Source: Candidatus Riflebacteria bacterium HGW-Riflebacteria-1 (lineage in GTDB: Bacteria > Muiribacteriota > Ozemobacteria > Ozemobacterales > Ozemobacteraceae). Taken from it: DNA of 64,000 nucleotides. A program made the position numbers and the translations under genes. The stretch spans positions 124,001-188,000 of the forward strand of contig PGYB01000010.1 of assembly GCA_002839445.1 (NCBI GenBank). Direction: 5' to 3'. The notes below the pieces were generated by a model. That model searched no databases. It was not told where the DNA came from and saw only the letters and a list, made by a program, of their open reading frames with translations. Below are positions 9,049 to 17,369 of the stretch, piece after piece (position 1 is the first letter of the stretch; every line of letters begins with the position of its first letter).

Positions 9049-10100
9049 ACAGAGTATTGTTCGTCTCGCCAGTAGCATTTTCTGGTCTGCAGCAGCGCCA
9101 TCAGTCGCTTGCAGCGGAAATGGCAAAAATCGGCTGGCAGGTGAGTTTTGTCGATCCGCTAGAGACAGGTGGCTTCAGCTGCAGAACCGAAGCAGCAGCG
9201 CAAAACATTGAGGTTGTTAAACTAAGAGTGCCTTGCAAAGGCATTGAATGGCCGGCTCTTCAGACAATCTGCGGCAAATTTGCTCTGCGGCTGCTAAAAA
9301 CAAAGGCTGGTCTGACAAGACACAACACTCTTCTCTGGATCGGCGAACCATCTCTGGCGTATCTTGCCATACATAATTGGCGGGCAATAGTATACGACCG
9401 CTGCGACCTGCATGGCAGCTTTCCGGGGCAAAACAAACGGGCCTGGCAAAAATATGAAGAGGCTCTTTTCAACAGGTCGACACTTATCAGTTGTTCACAT
9501 GCGTATCTCCAGCAAAGACTGCCCAAGCATGCCCGCAAAAAAAGCGTGCTGGTCGGCAATGCCTGCGCTGAGATCTTCTTTGGCGAACATCGGCCACAAA
9601 GTGCGGTTGATCGGCGTTTAAAACTGGTTTCGGCAGGAGCACACCATGAGTGGTCAGACGCAAAGTGGCTGGCGATGTTGTGCGAACATGACAAGGTCGA
9701 ACTGCATCTGGCCGGAACCGGCCGAGGTGTTGACTACGAAAGCCTGCGGCGCAACCCGCGGGTCATTGATCACGGCAGGCTTGGGCGTTCGGATCTGGCC
9801 AGACTGCTAAAAACCTGTGATGTTGGGCTTATCGCTTTTAAAGACATTGAATTGATAAAAGGAGTCGACCCGGTCAAAGCTTACGAATATGCCGCCAGCG
9901 GCCTCGAAATCTGGGCACCGCCGATAGATGCCCTGCGCAGCAATTCCCTGGTCAGCAGATACGTCAGCAGCACTGCCGAACTCGACCAGGCAATCAGGGG
10001 TTTTGCTACCCGGCCTTTACCTCCAGCCGAGTCAATCGCCCGCTGGTCTGACCGTTTACAGACAATTCTTGACAGACTGACCGTTTTGCAGTCAGATTAA
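9045..10100 (+). CDS. GT-B glycosyltransferase
   Basis: The 351-residue protein starts MNRVLFVSPVAFSGLQQRHQ, the N-terminal half of a GT-B transferase that takes a lipid- or glycan-linked acceptor. The C-terminal half has AGTGRGVDYESLRRNPRV (donor-site beta strand) and DVGLIAFKDIELIKGVDPVK, where many homologues have the acidic donor-binding motif, followed by YEYAASGLEIWAPP. This resembles proteins annotated as glycosyltransferase family 1 or TuaH-like. It overlaps the double transferase by 4 bases and ends 3 bases before csaB, so the set is translationally coupled. Its role is probably in the same surface polymer or lipopolysaccharide pathway; specificity is not visible. Confidence 0.82.
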   Translation: MNRVLFVSPVAFSGLQQRHQSLAAEMAKIGWQVSFVDPLETGGFSCRTEAAAQNIEVVKLRVPCKGIEWPALQTICGKFALRLLKTKAGLTRHNTLLWIGEPSLAYLAIHNWRAIVYDRCDLHGSFPGQNKRAWQKYEEALFNRSTLISCSHAYLQQRLPKHARKKSVLVGNACAEIFFGEHRPQSAVDRRLKLVSAGAHHEWSDAKWLAMLCEHDKVELHLAGTGRGVDYESLRRNPRVIDHGRLGRSDLARLLKTCDVGLIAFKDIELIKGVDPVKAYEYAASGLEIWAPPIDALRSNSLVSRYVSSTAELDQAIRGFATRPLPPAESIARWSDRLQTILDRLTVLQSD

Positions 10101-10103
10101 GTT

Positions 10104-11072
10104 ATGAAAATTTTACTCTGTGGTTTTTTTGGCGAAGGCAATCTCGGCGACGAGACCATTCTGCAGGCTATTCGACAACAGCTGCCAGACAGTTGCAGCC
10201 TGACCATCACCAGTGGTCATCTGTCGAGCATCGGTGGCCAGTCAATCAGACGGCGCGGCATGCTGGCGTGGCCGGCCTTTATCCAGGCCCTTCTCGAAAA
10301 TGATGCCGCGATATTTTCCGGTGGTATCCTGCAGGACTGGTCTTTTGAGGGTGTCACTTTTTTTGCGCTGCGCATGATCGCAGCCAGTATGCTACGGTGC
10401 GAACCCGCGCTATGGGGCGCTGGCATCGGCCCGCTGCGCAGTCCCGGCGGCAAAAAACTGGCCAGCCGCGCTTTAAAACGCGTTAATACTGCCTGGCTGC
10501 GTGACGACGCCTCAAACCGCATCTACCAGGAACTTACCGGCAATGCGGCCGGCGAAGGAACTGACTGGAGCTGGCTTTTTCCGGTAACTGCCCGACCGCA
10601 GCGCGAAAACGCGCCAATGGCTTTAAATCTGCGACAATGGGAAACCGGCGACTGGCGAAGCCAGGTTGCGCATCAGTTACGACACAGTCAGCGCCAGATA
10701 GTTGGCATGGCAGCCCGGCGTAGCGACATCGACGTGATAAAAGAACTGGCACCGAACGCCTCGGTCATTCACCCGGCGACTTTCAGTGAATTTGCTGACA
10801 GCTGCCGCAATTTCTCGCTTGGCCTGGCCATGCGCTTTCACGCTGCTCTGGCCATGCTGCGCGCCGGACTGCCAGTCAAACTGGTCGCTTACGACAGCAA
10901 GGTCAGTGAGCTGGCAAAAGCAGCCGGCGTGTTAACTGTTGCAGAAAACCATATCAGCGGCTTCAAACAAGCAGACACCGTATTTATAGCTGGTGAGCAA
11001 AAGAAACTCTCGCTCATGCAAGATGCATTCACAGGCTGGGTGCGCAACATAGAAGCAAACAGGCGCAGATGA
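10104..11072 (+). CDS. csaB: CsaB-type polysaccharide pyruvyl transferase
   Basis: The 322-residue protein matches the polysaccharide pyruvyl transferase family: GFFGEGNLGDETIL at the N-terminus, SGGILQDWSFEGVTFF near residue 71, ALWGAGIGPLRSPGG near 105, and AMRFHAALAMLRAGLP then YDSKVSELAKAAG in the C-terminal half. CsaB enzymes add a ketal-linked pyruvate from phosphoenolpyruvate to a cell-wall polymer, which in studied bacteria is the ligand for SLH domains. An SLH-domain protein is encoded at 33.8 kb, which supports this role. The gene lies between two glycosyltransferases and lpxK and overlaps lpxK by 4 bases. WcaK-type exopolysaccharide pyruvylation is the main alternative. Confidence 0.88.
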   Translation: MKILLCGFFGEGNLGDETILQAIRQQLPDSCSLTITSGHLSSIGGQSIRRRGMLAWPAFIQALLENDAAIFSGGILQDWSFEGVTFFALRMIAASMLRCEPALWGAGIGPLRSPGGKKLASRALKRVNTAWLRDDASNRIYQELTGNAAGEGTDWSWLFPVTARPQRENAPMALNLRQWETGDWRSQVAHQLRHSQRQIVGMAARRSDIDVIKELAPNASVIHPATFSEFADSCRNFSLGLAMRFHAALAMLRAGLPVKLVAYDSKVSELAKAAGVLTVAENHISGFKQADTVFIAGEQKKLSLMQDAFTGWVRNIEANRRR

Positions 11073-12079
11073 AAAAACTTCTGCAGGCCATTTATCTTGC
11101 CCTGACTACGATCGAACGCCGCTTTTTTGCGATTTTCAATTTTCTCGTCTATCGTCCGAAAGCGCGGGTGATTTCGGTTGGCAACCTCAGCATGGGCGGC
11201 ACTGGCAAAACACCGGTGCTTTTTGAACTGATCAGTGAACTGCAGCAGCGATACAAACTGTGCGTTCTCAGTCGCGGCTACAAAAGCCCATGGGAACGCA
11301 GCTTTTACCATCTGCATGGCAAAGGCCCCCACCCGGCCGGCTTGACTGATGAGGCTTTGCTTCTTAACCGCAGGTTTCCAGATGTCCCGGTGTTATTGGG
11401 AAAAAACCGGCACCATGCCGCTATAATTGGCGAACAGCAGTTGTCGCCAGATATTTTTCTGCTCGACGACGGCTTTCAATACCGCCGACTGCGCAAGGAT
11501 GTTGAACTGCTGCTCTGGGATGCAATGTCTGAACCGTCTGAAGCGCAGCTTCTGCCGGCAGGTCGTCTGCGCGAACCAGTATTCAGATTGCAGCAAGCCA
11601 ACGCTATTCTGTTGACCCGCTGCGAATCAGTGCCACAGAGCAAAATTGATTTCTGGCTGAATTGGCTCAGCAAACAGGCGCCGAATGTACCAGTGATACC
11701 GGTGAACACGCAGAGTGACGGGCTGTTCGACCATCTCGGCAACAGACTGCCGGAAGACCAGACCAGGGTTGACTACCTCGCATTTTCGGCGATAGGACGG
11801 CCCGCTTCATTTTACGCGCAACTCGCAGATCTGGGCTGCCGTGTCGAAGAAAAGGTCGAATACAGAGATCATCACTATTTCAGCACCAGCGAGCTGCAAA
11901 AGCTCAAGCAAATGGGCAAAAACAAAAACCACAGACTGGTCTGCACCGAAAAAGATTTCTGCAAGATCAGCTCTCAGATCGCAGCTGAGATAGATCTGCA
12001 CATATTAAAGATCAGAACTGTTCCGCTATCAGGGCGAAGCTTTATTGCCGAGCTGGCGGCGCAGGGCATTCGGCTGTAA
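11069..12079 (+). CDS. lpxK: Tetraacyldisaccharide 4'-kinase LpxK
   Basis: The 336-residue protein is LpxK, which phosphorylates the 4' position of the lipid A disaccharide at the inner membrane. It shows the atypical Walker A loop SVGNLSMGGTGKTPVLF near residues 35-50, LSRGYKS near 71, and the highly conserved DIFLLDDGFQYRRLRKDVEL near 130-150; late ACTEKDF-like sequence appears here as VCTEKDFCKI. Length is typical. The N-terminus is shorter than in Escherichia coli but keeps the hydrophobic anchor. Its presence argues for a lipopolysaccharide-type outer membrane. It is last in the operon, starts inside csaB, and its last 38 bases overlap the convergent PAP2 gene. Confidence 0.95.
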   Translation: MKKLLQAIYLALTTIERRFFAIFNFLVYRPKARVISVGNLSMGGTGKTPVLFELISELQQRYKLCVLSRGYKSPWERSFYHLHGKGPHPAGLTDEALLLNRRFPDVPVLLGKNRHHAAIIGEQQLSPDIFLLDDGFQYRRLRKDVELLLWDAMSEPSEAQLLPAGRLREPVFRLQQANAILLTRCESVPQSKIDFWLNWLSKQAPNVPVIPVNTQSDGLFDHLGNRLPEDQTRVDYLAFSAIGRPASFYAQLADLGCRVEEKVEYRDHHYFSTSELQKLKQMGKNKNHRLVCTEKDFCKISSQIAAEIDLHILKIRTVPLSGRSFIAELAAQGIRL

Positions 12080-12635
12080 CTGGTGCCGGCGGCCACTTTT
12101 TCCTGACAATTCGGCAGACGAGCAGGGCGACCAGAAAGCCAGAAAACCAGCCAGCCAGCACATCGAGCGGAAAGTGAACCCCGACATAAATGCGTGAATA
12201 GCCGACAAGAAAAGCCAGCATAATAAATGGCCAGCCGGCCTTGATGCCGCAGATTACAATCATTGCAGTCGCAAAGGCTGCGGTATTGGCTGCGTGATTG
12301 GATGGAAAAGATTTGCTGGTCTTCATTGGCAGCAGCAAGCGGCACTTGAAATCAGTCTTCTGCGACAACTCACAGGGTCTGAGCCGACCGACTGACTTTT
12401 TGATCACCCTGGCGCAGATTAGGTCGGTGAGGCCGACTGATAACAGCAGAGCGAGCGCAAGAACTCGCAGATGCGGGCGGCCGGAAAAGAGCAAACCCAG
12501 CCAGATAATGAGAATGAAAGGCATCCAGGTTTTCGCGTCGGTGATCAGCGGCATGAACCAGTCAAGAAAAGCGCTGGTCAGGCTGCCATTGAGAAGAACA
12601 AACAAATTGTGATCGAACGCTGTCAATAATTCCAT
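12042..12635 (-). CDS. PAP2-family membrane phosphatase
   Basis: The 197-residue integral membrane protein carries all three PAP2 phosphatase motifs: KKSVGRLRP (motif 1), FPSNHAAN (motif 2, with the acid/base His) and SRIYVGVHFPLDV (motif 3, with the nucleophile His). About five or six hydrophobic spans are visible. Members dephosphorylate undecaprenyl pyrophosphate, phosphatidylglycerophosphate or lipid A phosphates. Lying tail to tail with lpxK, overlapping it by 38 bases, it could act on an envelope lipid, but the substrate cannot be read from sequence. The overlap means the two transcripts are complementary at their 3' ends. Confidence 0.9.
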   Translation of the reverse strand: MELLTAFDHNLFVLLNGSLTSAFLDWFMPLITDAKTWMPFILIIWLGLLFSGRPHLRVLALALLLSVGLTDLICARVIKKSVGRLRPCELSQKTDFKCRLLLPMKTSKSFPSNHAANTAAFATAMIVICGIKAGWPFIMLAFLVGYSRIYVGVHFPLDVLAGWFSGFLVALLVCRIVRKKWPPAPVTAECPAPPARQ

Positions 12636-12716
12636 TATGTCCCCATACTCAGCCTCGACAGAGGACTAGCTCTGTCACAAACGAGTAAAGCAATTCGATC
12701 CAACGCACACTGCTTA

Positions 12717-12875
12717 CTCCGGGCTCTCGGCAGAATTAGGCCGTTCTTACTGGCTTCAGCCATTAGAACGGCGTATCCCGCACTGCTCAGCGGGCCATTC
12801 GCTACAGCTATCGACAGGGAAACCTGCCTACGCCCTGGTATACACTTTTATAAAGGCAATTTTGAATCATTTTTT
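12717..12875 (-). repeat. Dispersed hairpin-module repeat, copy B
   Basis: Reverse complement of much of the repeat at 32.4-32.7 kb. Contains stem GCCGTTCT/AGAACGGC (12740-12747/12765-12772) with loop core GGCTTCAGCC (12752-12761), then CCCGC/GCGGG (12777-12781/12790-12794), then GCTACAGCTATCGACAG, and ends in TACGCCCTGGTATACA…TTTTGAATCAT. The copy lacks the roughly 170-base insertion found in the 32.4 kb copy. Nearby 12658-12677 has a GACAGAG/CTCTGTC stem. The whole 12636-12911 gap holds no gene. Confidence 0.9.
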
Positions 12876-12911
12876 TACCAACCAAACGATGTATTCAAAC
12901 GTGACAAATGG

Positions 12912-14261
12912 CTAGTAATCTTCGGTGTAGGTAGTTTCGAGGTTGTCGAATCTTGCGAAGTTCGGGTTAAAGGCGAGTTCGACACTGCCGACCGGGCCGT
13001 TACGCTGCTTGGCAATGATAACTTCGCCCTTGCCTCTGCTCTCTTCTTTTTTCGTGTAGTATTCGTCGCGATACAAGAACAGAACAACGTCGGCATCCTG
13101 TTCGATAGCGCCGGATTCGCGAAGGTCGGAGAGCATCGGGCGTTTGTCGGGGCGCGATTCAACCGCGCGCGAAAGCTGTGAAAGGCAGATGAGCGGCACA
13201 TTCAACTCGCGGGCAAGGCCCTTGAGATTACGCGAGATTGCTGAAACTTCCTGCTGGCGGCTCTCGGGCTTATCTGAGCCAGACCATGAAATCAGCTGCA
13301 GATAGTCGATGATTATCATGCCAATTTTATCCTGAGCGTAGGCGCGACGAGCTTTGCTGCGAATCTCAAGCAGACTGGCGTTGGCGGTATCATCGATAAG
13401 CATTGGAGTATCTTCGATAATGCCGGCAGTAATAGTCAGCTTCATCCAGTCTTCGTCGCCGAGATAGCCGCGGCGCACTTTCTGGCCGTCGATGCGCGCT
13501 TCAGAGCAAAGGAGACGGGTAACCAGCTGCTGATGGTTCATTTCCAGTGAAAACAGCATGACCGGTTTTCTGGAGTGATAGGCGGCGTATTGGGCGACAT
13601 TGAGACAAAATGCGGTTTTTCCCATGGAAGGGCGAGCTGCAAGAATGATCAGGTCAGAATTCTGAAAGCCGGCGGTATATTCATCGAGTCGGGTAAAACC
13701 GCTGGGAATGCCGGTAACCGCCTGTTTGTTTTCATAAAGGCTTTCGAGGTAACTGAAGGTCGGGCGCACCAGATCTTTTACGTGCCGGTATGGGTGCGTC
13801 ATCTTGAACTGGCTTAACTGCAGAACTTTTTGCTCGGCACTGTCGATAAGCTGTTCAGCCAGCGCCTGCGGATCGTAGGCGCTGCTCGATATCTCGCCGG
13901 AGAGAAGTATGAGACGGCGCAACATCGACTTTTCCTTGACGATTTTGGCGTAATGTTCGGCATTGCGCGGGCTCGGCACCACGTTGAGCAACTGCGACAG
14001 ATAGCTTACGCCGCCAACTTCGGCGAGACGATCCTTGGTTTTGAGTTCTTCCTGCAGGGTAATCAGGTCACAGGGTCGGGAAGCGGCAAACAGGTCGACA
14101 AGCGCCTGAAAAATGTGACGATGTGAACTCTGATAAAAATCAACCGCTTCGATGATTTCCATAGCGGTAATGACCGCTTCTTCGCTGAGCATCATCGAAC
14201 CCAGAACACTCTGTTCGGCTTCGAGACTGTGCGGCGGAACCTTCTGAAAACCATCTGTCAT
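12912..14261 (-). CDS. dnaB: Replicative DNA helicase DnaB
   Basis: The 449-residue protein is the hexameric replication fork helicase. The N-terminal domain (about 1-105) begins PPHSLEAEQSVLGSMM, the RecA-like domain holds Walker A ARPSMGKTAF at 209-218, Walker B IIIDYLQLIS, and LSQLSRAVESRPDKRPMLSD with the arginine finger and DNA-binding loop, then SGAIEQDADVVLFLYRDEYY. Length is normal and no intein is seen. GGGAGAG lies about 7 bases before the ATG. It is the last gene of the rpsF-ssb-rpsR-DUF2232-rplI-dnaB block, a widely conserved arrangement. A terminator between rplI and dnaB suggests dnaB is partly under separate control, but no strong promoter is obvious in the 190-base gap. Confidence 0.97.
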   Translation of the reverse strand: MTDGFQKVPPHSLEAEQSVLGSMMLSEEAVITAMEIIEAVDFYQSSHRHIFQALVDLFAASRPCDLITLQEELKTKDRLAEVGGVSYLSQLLNVVPSPRNAEHYAKIVKEKSMLRRLILLSGEISSSAYDPQALAEQLIDSAEQKVLQLSQFKMTHPYRHVKDLVRPTFSYLESLYENKQAVTGIPSGFTRLDEYTAGFQNSDLIILAARPSMGKTAFCLNVAQYAAYHSRKPVMLFSLEMNHQQLVTRLLCSEARIDGQKVRRGYLGDEDWMKLTITAGIIEDTPMLIDDTANASLLEIRSKARRAYAQDKIGMIIIDYLQLISWSGSDKPESRQQEVSAISRNLKGLARELNVPLICLSQLSRAVESRPDKRPMLSDLRESGAIEQDADVVLFLYRDEYYTKKEESRGKGEVIIAKQRNGPVGSVELAFNPNFARFDNLETTYTEDY

Positions 14262-14399
14262 AAAACACTCTCCCTACAAAAATTCAATCAGGCAACGACA
14301 GGCTTACAATATCACAACGATGATGACAAAACACGGCGTTCAGAAAACTGCTCACACCGGCACAACAATGCCAGACAGCAATTTTATAATGCGCCTTAA

Positions 14400-14439
14400 G
14401 AAAAAGGGTAGTGAACGGCGCAAAGCCGCTCACTACCCT
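14400..14439 (-). terminator. Intrinsic terminator after rplI
   Basis: A stem of about 15 pairs with one mismatch (14405-14419 against 14424-14439, GGGTAGTGAACGGC on the left) closes on a four-base loop. On the minus strand it is followed by a T tract (AAAAA on the plus strand at 14400-14404), between rplI and dnaB. It could attenuate read-through from the ribosomal operon. Confidence 0.85.
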
Positions 14440-14453
14440 GCTTCAGACTGCGA

Positions 14454-14912
14454 TCAGGCCGGCTGTTTTTCTTCGGGAACAACAACCACTTTCAAGTGGG
14501 CCTTAACTTCACCGGTAAAGCGAATGGTTACTGCGTGTTCGCCAACTTCTTTGATGTGATCGGCAACAACGAGCTTCTTGTCGATGTCGACTTTAGCGCT
14601 TTTGCTGATTTCTGCTGCGAGTTCGGTGCTGGTGACCGAGCCAAACAGGCGGCCCTTGTCGCCGGCGCGTCTGGTGATCTTGACGACAAGACCTTCGATT
14701 TTGCTGGCCATATCAAGATATGCCTGTTTTTCACGAACAGCCTGCTTTTCCCATGAGGTCTTCATGAGCTGCAGATGCTTTTTGGCGCCTACAGTTGCGG
14801 GGATTGCGAAATTTCTCGGGAACAGGAAATTGCGGGCATAGCCTTCGGCGACGTTTTTAAATTCGCCTTTACTTCCTACCCGGGGAACGTTATTGATCAA
14901 TAGGACTTCCAT
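14454..14912 (-). CDS. rplI: Ribosomal protein bL9
   Basis: The 152-residue protein is large-subunit protein bL9, which binds 23S rRNA near the L1 stalk. The N-terminal signature MEVLLINNVPRVGSKGEF, then VAEGYARNFLFPRNFA, is diagnostic; the long linking helix and C-terminal domain (KGRLFGSVTSTELAAEI) follow. AGGAGG lies about 6 bases before the ATG. It is within the rpsF-ssb-rpsR block and followed by an intrinsic terminator. Confidence 0.97.
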   Translation of the reverse strand: MEVLLINNVPRVGSKGEFKNVAEGYARNFLFPRNFAIPATVGAKKHLQLMKTSWEKQAVREKQAYLDMASKIEGLVVKITRRAGDKGRLFGSVTSTELAAEISKSAKVDIDKKLVVADHIKEVGEHAVTIRFTGEVKAHLKVVVVPEEKQPA

Positions 14913-14940
14913 TATCTTCCTCCTGGTTAAATATCAATGA

Positions 14941-15945
14941 TTAAAAGTCTTCATCGGAATCACCCGATGAAAACAGCGCGGGTTTTGGCGTTCTGAAATC
15001 GACCCAGACATCGATGATGCCGAACCAGACAACAGCCTGCGTAAACACCAGCGCCAGACAAGAGAGACCAACTCTGGCAATCGAGCCGATCTTGTATTTG
15101 TCGAACATGAAAAACAACAGAGACAAACCGCCGATAAAGTAGATGATACTGCTGATCGCAAGGCAGTTAGCACCGACGCTGAGCGCCAGCGTGCTCACAG
15201 CTATGCTTTCCGCCGTTCCAACAACGTGATAAAGCAGCCAGCCCGAGATAAACAGCCAGATCAGGCTCCAGTCCATGCGCCATTGTGAAAATGGCGGCAG
15301 CGGAACGACTGCGAATCCCAGTTGTGTGGCAAACCTCTGCGCTGCGCCGTAGAATACGGCTAGCGTAATAAGATGCCAGACAAAGAGAAAGGTCGCAGGA
15401 ATCAGGAGCAGCGTATAATCATACACCTCTCGCAGGTTCTCGCGGGCGACATCAACGGCTTCGGCCGACTCGCCGCCTTTCTCCTGGACTTTATCAAGCT
15501 GCTGTTCAACCACGGCAATCTGGCGGGCAAATTCTTCGCGTACCGGCAACAGCGTCTGACTTTCGCTGCTGAAGCCGTTAGCCAGCCCCCACAGCCCGGT
15601 CGAGAACAGGGTTGCCGACAACAGCGTGATGCTGATGGCACGCAAAGGATCAAACCCGAGGCGCACGCTTGCTGACAGCAGAACCGCCGGCATGAAGACG
15701 AGTGGAACCAGCGTCAAAGCAGTTGCCGGGCTGGCAAGAATTCCGGCGAGGGTGAGAGTCAGGGCCGAATAGCCGAGAAACCACAGGCCACCCCAGGCAA
15801 GAATAATCACAAAGGCGGGAATCCCGGCGAGCGACAACATAAAGGCTCCGAACAACGGCACCTGGATGGCGGCAAAAAGCCCCGCCATGGTTATTAAAGC
15901 CATGACAGCCATGCCAAGAGTTCGTGTGGCCGTTGAATTAGTCAT
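14941..15945 (-). CDS. DUF2232 (YybS-like) integral membrane protein
   Basis: The 334-residue protein has about eight hydrophobic segments, for example GAFMLSLAGIPAFVIILAWG and SLIWLFISGWLLYHVVG, with a soluble, charged loop around residues 130-170 (REEFARQIAVVEQQLDKVQE) that may form a coiled coil. The family is often found exactly here, between rpsR and rplI, in Firmicutes and several other phyla; its function is unknown, though transporter-like folds have been suggested. The protein ends in the acidic tail SSGDSDEDF. It is 28 bases from rplI and 42 bases from rpsR, so it is cotranscribed with the ribosomal proteins. Confidence 0.88.
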   Translation of the reverse strand: MTNSTATRTLGMAVMALITMAGLFAAIQVPLFGAFMLSLAGIPAFVIILAWGGLWFLGYSALTLTLAGILASPATALTLVPLVFMPAVLLSASVRLGFDPLRAISITLLSATLFSTGLWGLANGFSSESQTLLPVREEFARQIAVVEQQLDKVQEKGGESAEAVDVARENLREVYDYTLLLIPATFLFVWHLITLAVFYGAAQRFATQLGFAVVPLPPFSQWRMDWSLIWLFISGWLLYHVVGTAESIAVSTLALSVGANCLAISSIIYFIGGLSLLFFMFDKYKIGSIARVGLSCLALVFTQAVVWFGIIDVWVDFRTPKPALFSSGDSDEDF

Positions 15946-15987
15946 CGTGCTGGTATTCTGTTGTTTAACAGTCTCGGTAAATTATGA

Positions 15988-16215
15988 TCAGACGTTGGAG
16001 AATGGCAGCAGAGCCATGTTGCGCGCGCGCTTGATAGCAGTGGTAAGGTGCTTCTGATGCGCGGTGCAGGTGCCGGTTGATCTGCGGCTGGTGATTTTGC
16101 CGCGGTCATTGATATATCTTCTCAGGCGGGATACATCTTTATAATCGATGAATGTTACTTTATCCTTACAGAAATGACAGACTTTTCTGTGTCTGTGTCT
16201 TTTAAATTCAGCCAT
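15988..16215 (-). CDS. rpsR: Ribosomal protein bS18
   Basis: The 75-residue protein is small-subunit protein bS18, binding with bS6 on the 30S platform. Conserved features are [16 protein letters not shown] and [20 protein letters not shown], and the C-terminal [13 protein letters not shown]. It keeps three cysteines, two in a CxxC pair, as in zinc-type (C+) ribosomal proteins. GGAGGAAT lies before the ATG. It sits between ssb and the DUF2232 gene. Confidence 0.97.
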   Translation of the reverse strand: MAEFKRHRHRKVCHFCKDKVTFIDYKDVSRLRRYINDRGKITSRRSTGTCTAHQKHLTTAIKRARNMALLPFSNV

Positions 16216-16262
16216 TTTATTCCTCCGAATAATTTAAAAAAGTGTTTCAGATCGCTTCTCGT

Positions 16263-16691
16263 CTAGAACGGAACCGCGTCGTCGTCACTGCCTTCAGCAT
16301 AAGAACTGCTGTAGTCACCACCGCCAGAAGCCTCGCCGCCTTCATCCTGGCTGTCGCCGCGACTGCTCAGGAACTGAACGTTGTCGGCAACGATTTCAGT
16401 GATGGTGCGCTTCTGACCGTCCTGGGTTTCGTAACTGCGATTTGCCAGACGACCTTCAACGAGAACTGATCGACCTTTAGCAAGGTATTTCGAGCAATTT
16501 TCGCCAGTTTTGCCCCAGACAACTATATTGAAATAGCTTACTTCTTTTTTGAAATCGCCGTCGTTGCCCTTGTAAGAGCGGTTAACGGCAATACTGAAGT
16601 TAGCGACAGATGTTCCCTGTGCTGTGTGTCTGAGTTCTGGATCGCGGGTCAGATTACCCAGGAGAAAGACTTTATTGAGATTGCCAGCCAT
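16263..16691 (-). CDS. ssb: Single-stranded DNA-binding protein
   Basis: The 142-residue protein has an N-terminal OB fold (about 1-105: MAGNLNKVFLLGNLTRDPEL, then KGRSVLVEGRLANRSYE) and a flexible glycine/serine/aspartate-rich linker ending in DDDAVPF, the acidic tip through which SSB recruits replication and repair proteins. Its place between rpsF and rpsR is the conserved one. Length is slightly below the usual 150-180 residues because the linker is short. Confidence 0.96.
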   Translation of the reverse strand: MAGNLNKVFLLGNLTRDPELRHTAQGTSVANFSIAVNRSYKGNDGDFKKEVSYFNIVVWGKTGENCSKYLAKGRSVLVEGRLANRSYETQDGQKRTITEIVADNVQFLSSRGDSQDEGGEASGGGDYSSSYAEGSDDDAVPF

Positions 16692-16697
16692 ATTGCA

Positions 16698-16985
16698 TCA
16701 CTGACCGCGAACGGTTGTCATGAAGCGAAGAATGGTCTGGTTGATCAGATAAGTTCTTTCAAGTTCCTTGAGCGCTTCGCCGGTGCCCTGAAAATTCACC
16801 AGGACATAGCTGCCTTCGATGTGCTTTTCGACCGGGTAAGCGAGTGGGCGTCTGCCCCATTTGTCGATCTTTTCGATCTGACCACCATTTTTGGTGATTG
16901 CATTTTCGACCTTGCCAACGAGGGTGTCGAGGGCTGTGTCTTCAATGCCGGGTTCGGTGAAGAACAAAGTTTCGTAAGGTTTCAC
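16698..16985 (-). CDS. rpsF: Ribosomal protein bS6
   Basis: The 95-residue protein is bS6, partner of bS18 in the 30S subunit: VKPYETLFFTEPGIED at the start, IEKIDKWGRRPLAYPVEKH and GSYVLVNFQG in the middle, and LERTYLINQTILRFM near the end. The start is the GTG at 16985, since GGAGG (16993-16997 on the minus strand) lies 7 bases upstream and the homologous region begins here; an ORF extension to 17126 has cysteine-rich sequence unlike bS6. It is the first gene of the replication/ribosome block. Confidence 0.94.
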   Translation of the reverse strand: MKPYETLFFTEPGIEDTALDTLVGKVENAITKNGGQIEKIDKWGRRPLAYPVEKHIEGSYVLVNFQGTGEALKELERTYLINQTILRFMTTVRGQ

Positions 16986-17053
16986 TAGAAAACCTCCCTT
17001 CGGATAAGTTTCAGCCTCTGCCACTTTTGGGCAGAAGCAGGGACGTACCCCGC

Positions 17054-17082
17054 ATGATATCACGAAACCATCATTCTGACAA
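17054..17082 (-). promoter_or_regulatory. Sigma-70 promoter of the rpsF-ssb-rpsR operon
   Basis: On the minus strand TTGTCA (17082-17077) and TATCAT (17059-17054) are separated by 17 bases. The leader to the rpsF GTG would be about 60 bases. Confidence 0.7.
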
Positions 17083-17123
17083 CAAACAAAAAAAATCTTC
17101 GGGCAACAATCCATCTGCCTGTT

Positions 17124-17358
17124 CATGAGAACTTTACGAAGTATTTCGTTTGGGCTATATCTCGAATAAGCTGATCATGATAATTTCACAGGCTCTTTTG
17201 AAGAGTTATCCACAGATTAAAGGATTGCCACAGATTATTCAGAAGTTTTTTATTTGTCTTATTTTGCAGTTATCCGAAAACCATCTGCGCAATCTGTGGA
17301 GAAATGCCTCTTGAACCTTTTTCAGCAGCCAATTAGATTATTACTGATAATCTTTCGG
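17124..17358. repeat. Long dispersed repeat, family 3, copy 1
   Basis: This stretch matches 25683-25940 part by part: ATGAGAACTTTACGAA, ATTTCGTTTGG, GGCTCTTTTG, AGATTAAAGGATTG, GCAGTTATCC, AACCATCTGCGC and TAGATTATTACTG occur in the same order in both. It is non-coding and fills most of the gap between rpsF and the GT39-type gene (16986-17369). A TTATCCACA nonamer (17206-17214) lies inside. The 25.7 kb copy carries an extra hairpin block here absent. Confidence 0.85.
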
Positions 17359-17369
17359 GCAACGGTGGT

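Noticed and set aside
17206..17214. TTATCCACA nonamer, a perfect DnaA box, near ssb and dnaB
   Set aside because: It is the only perfect box I found in the gap, it lies in a dispersed repeat, and the 25.7 kb copy has TTCTCCGCA there. No cluster, AT-rich unwinding element or dnaA gene supports an origin.
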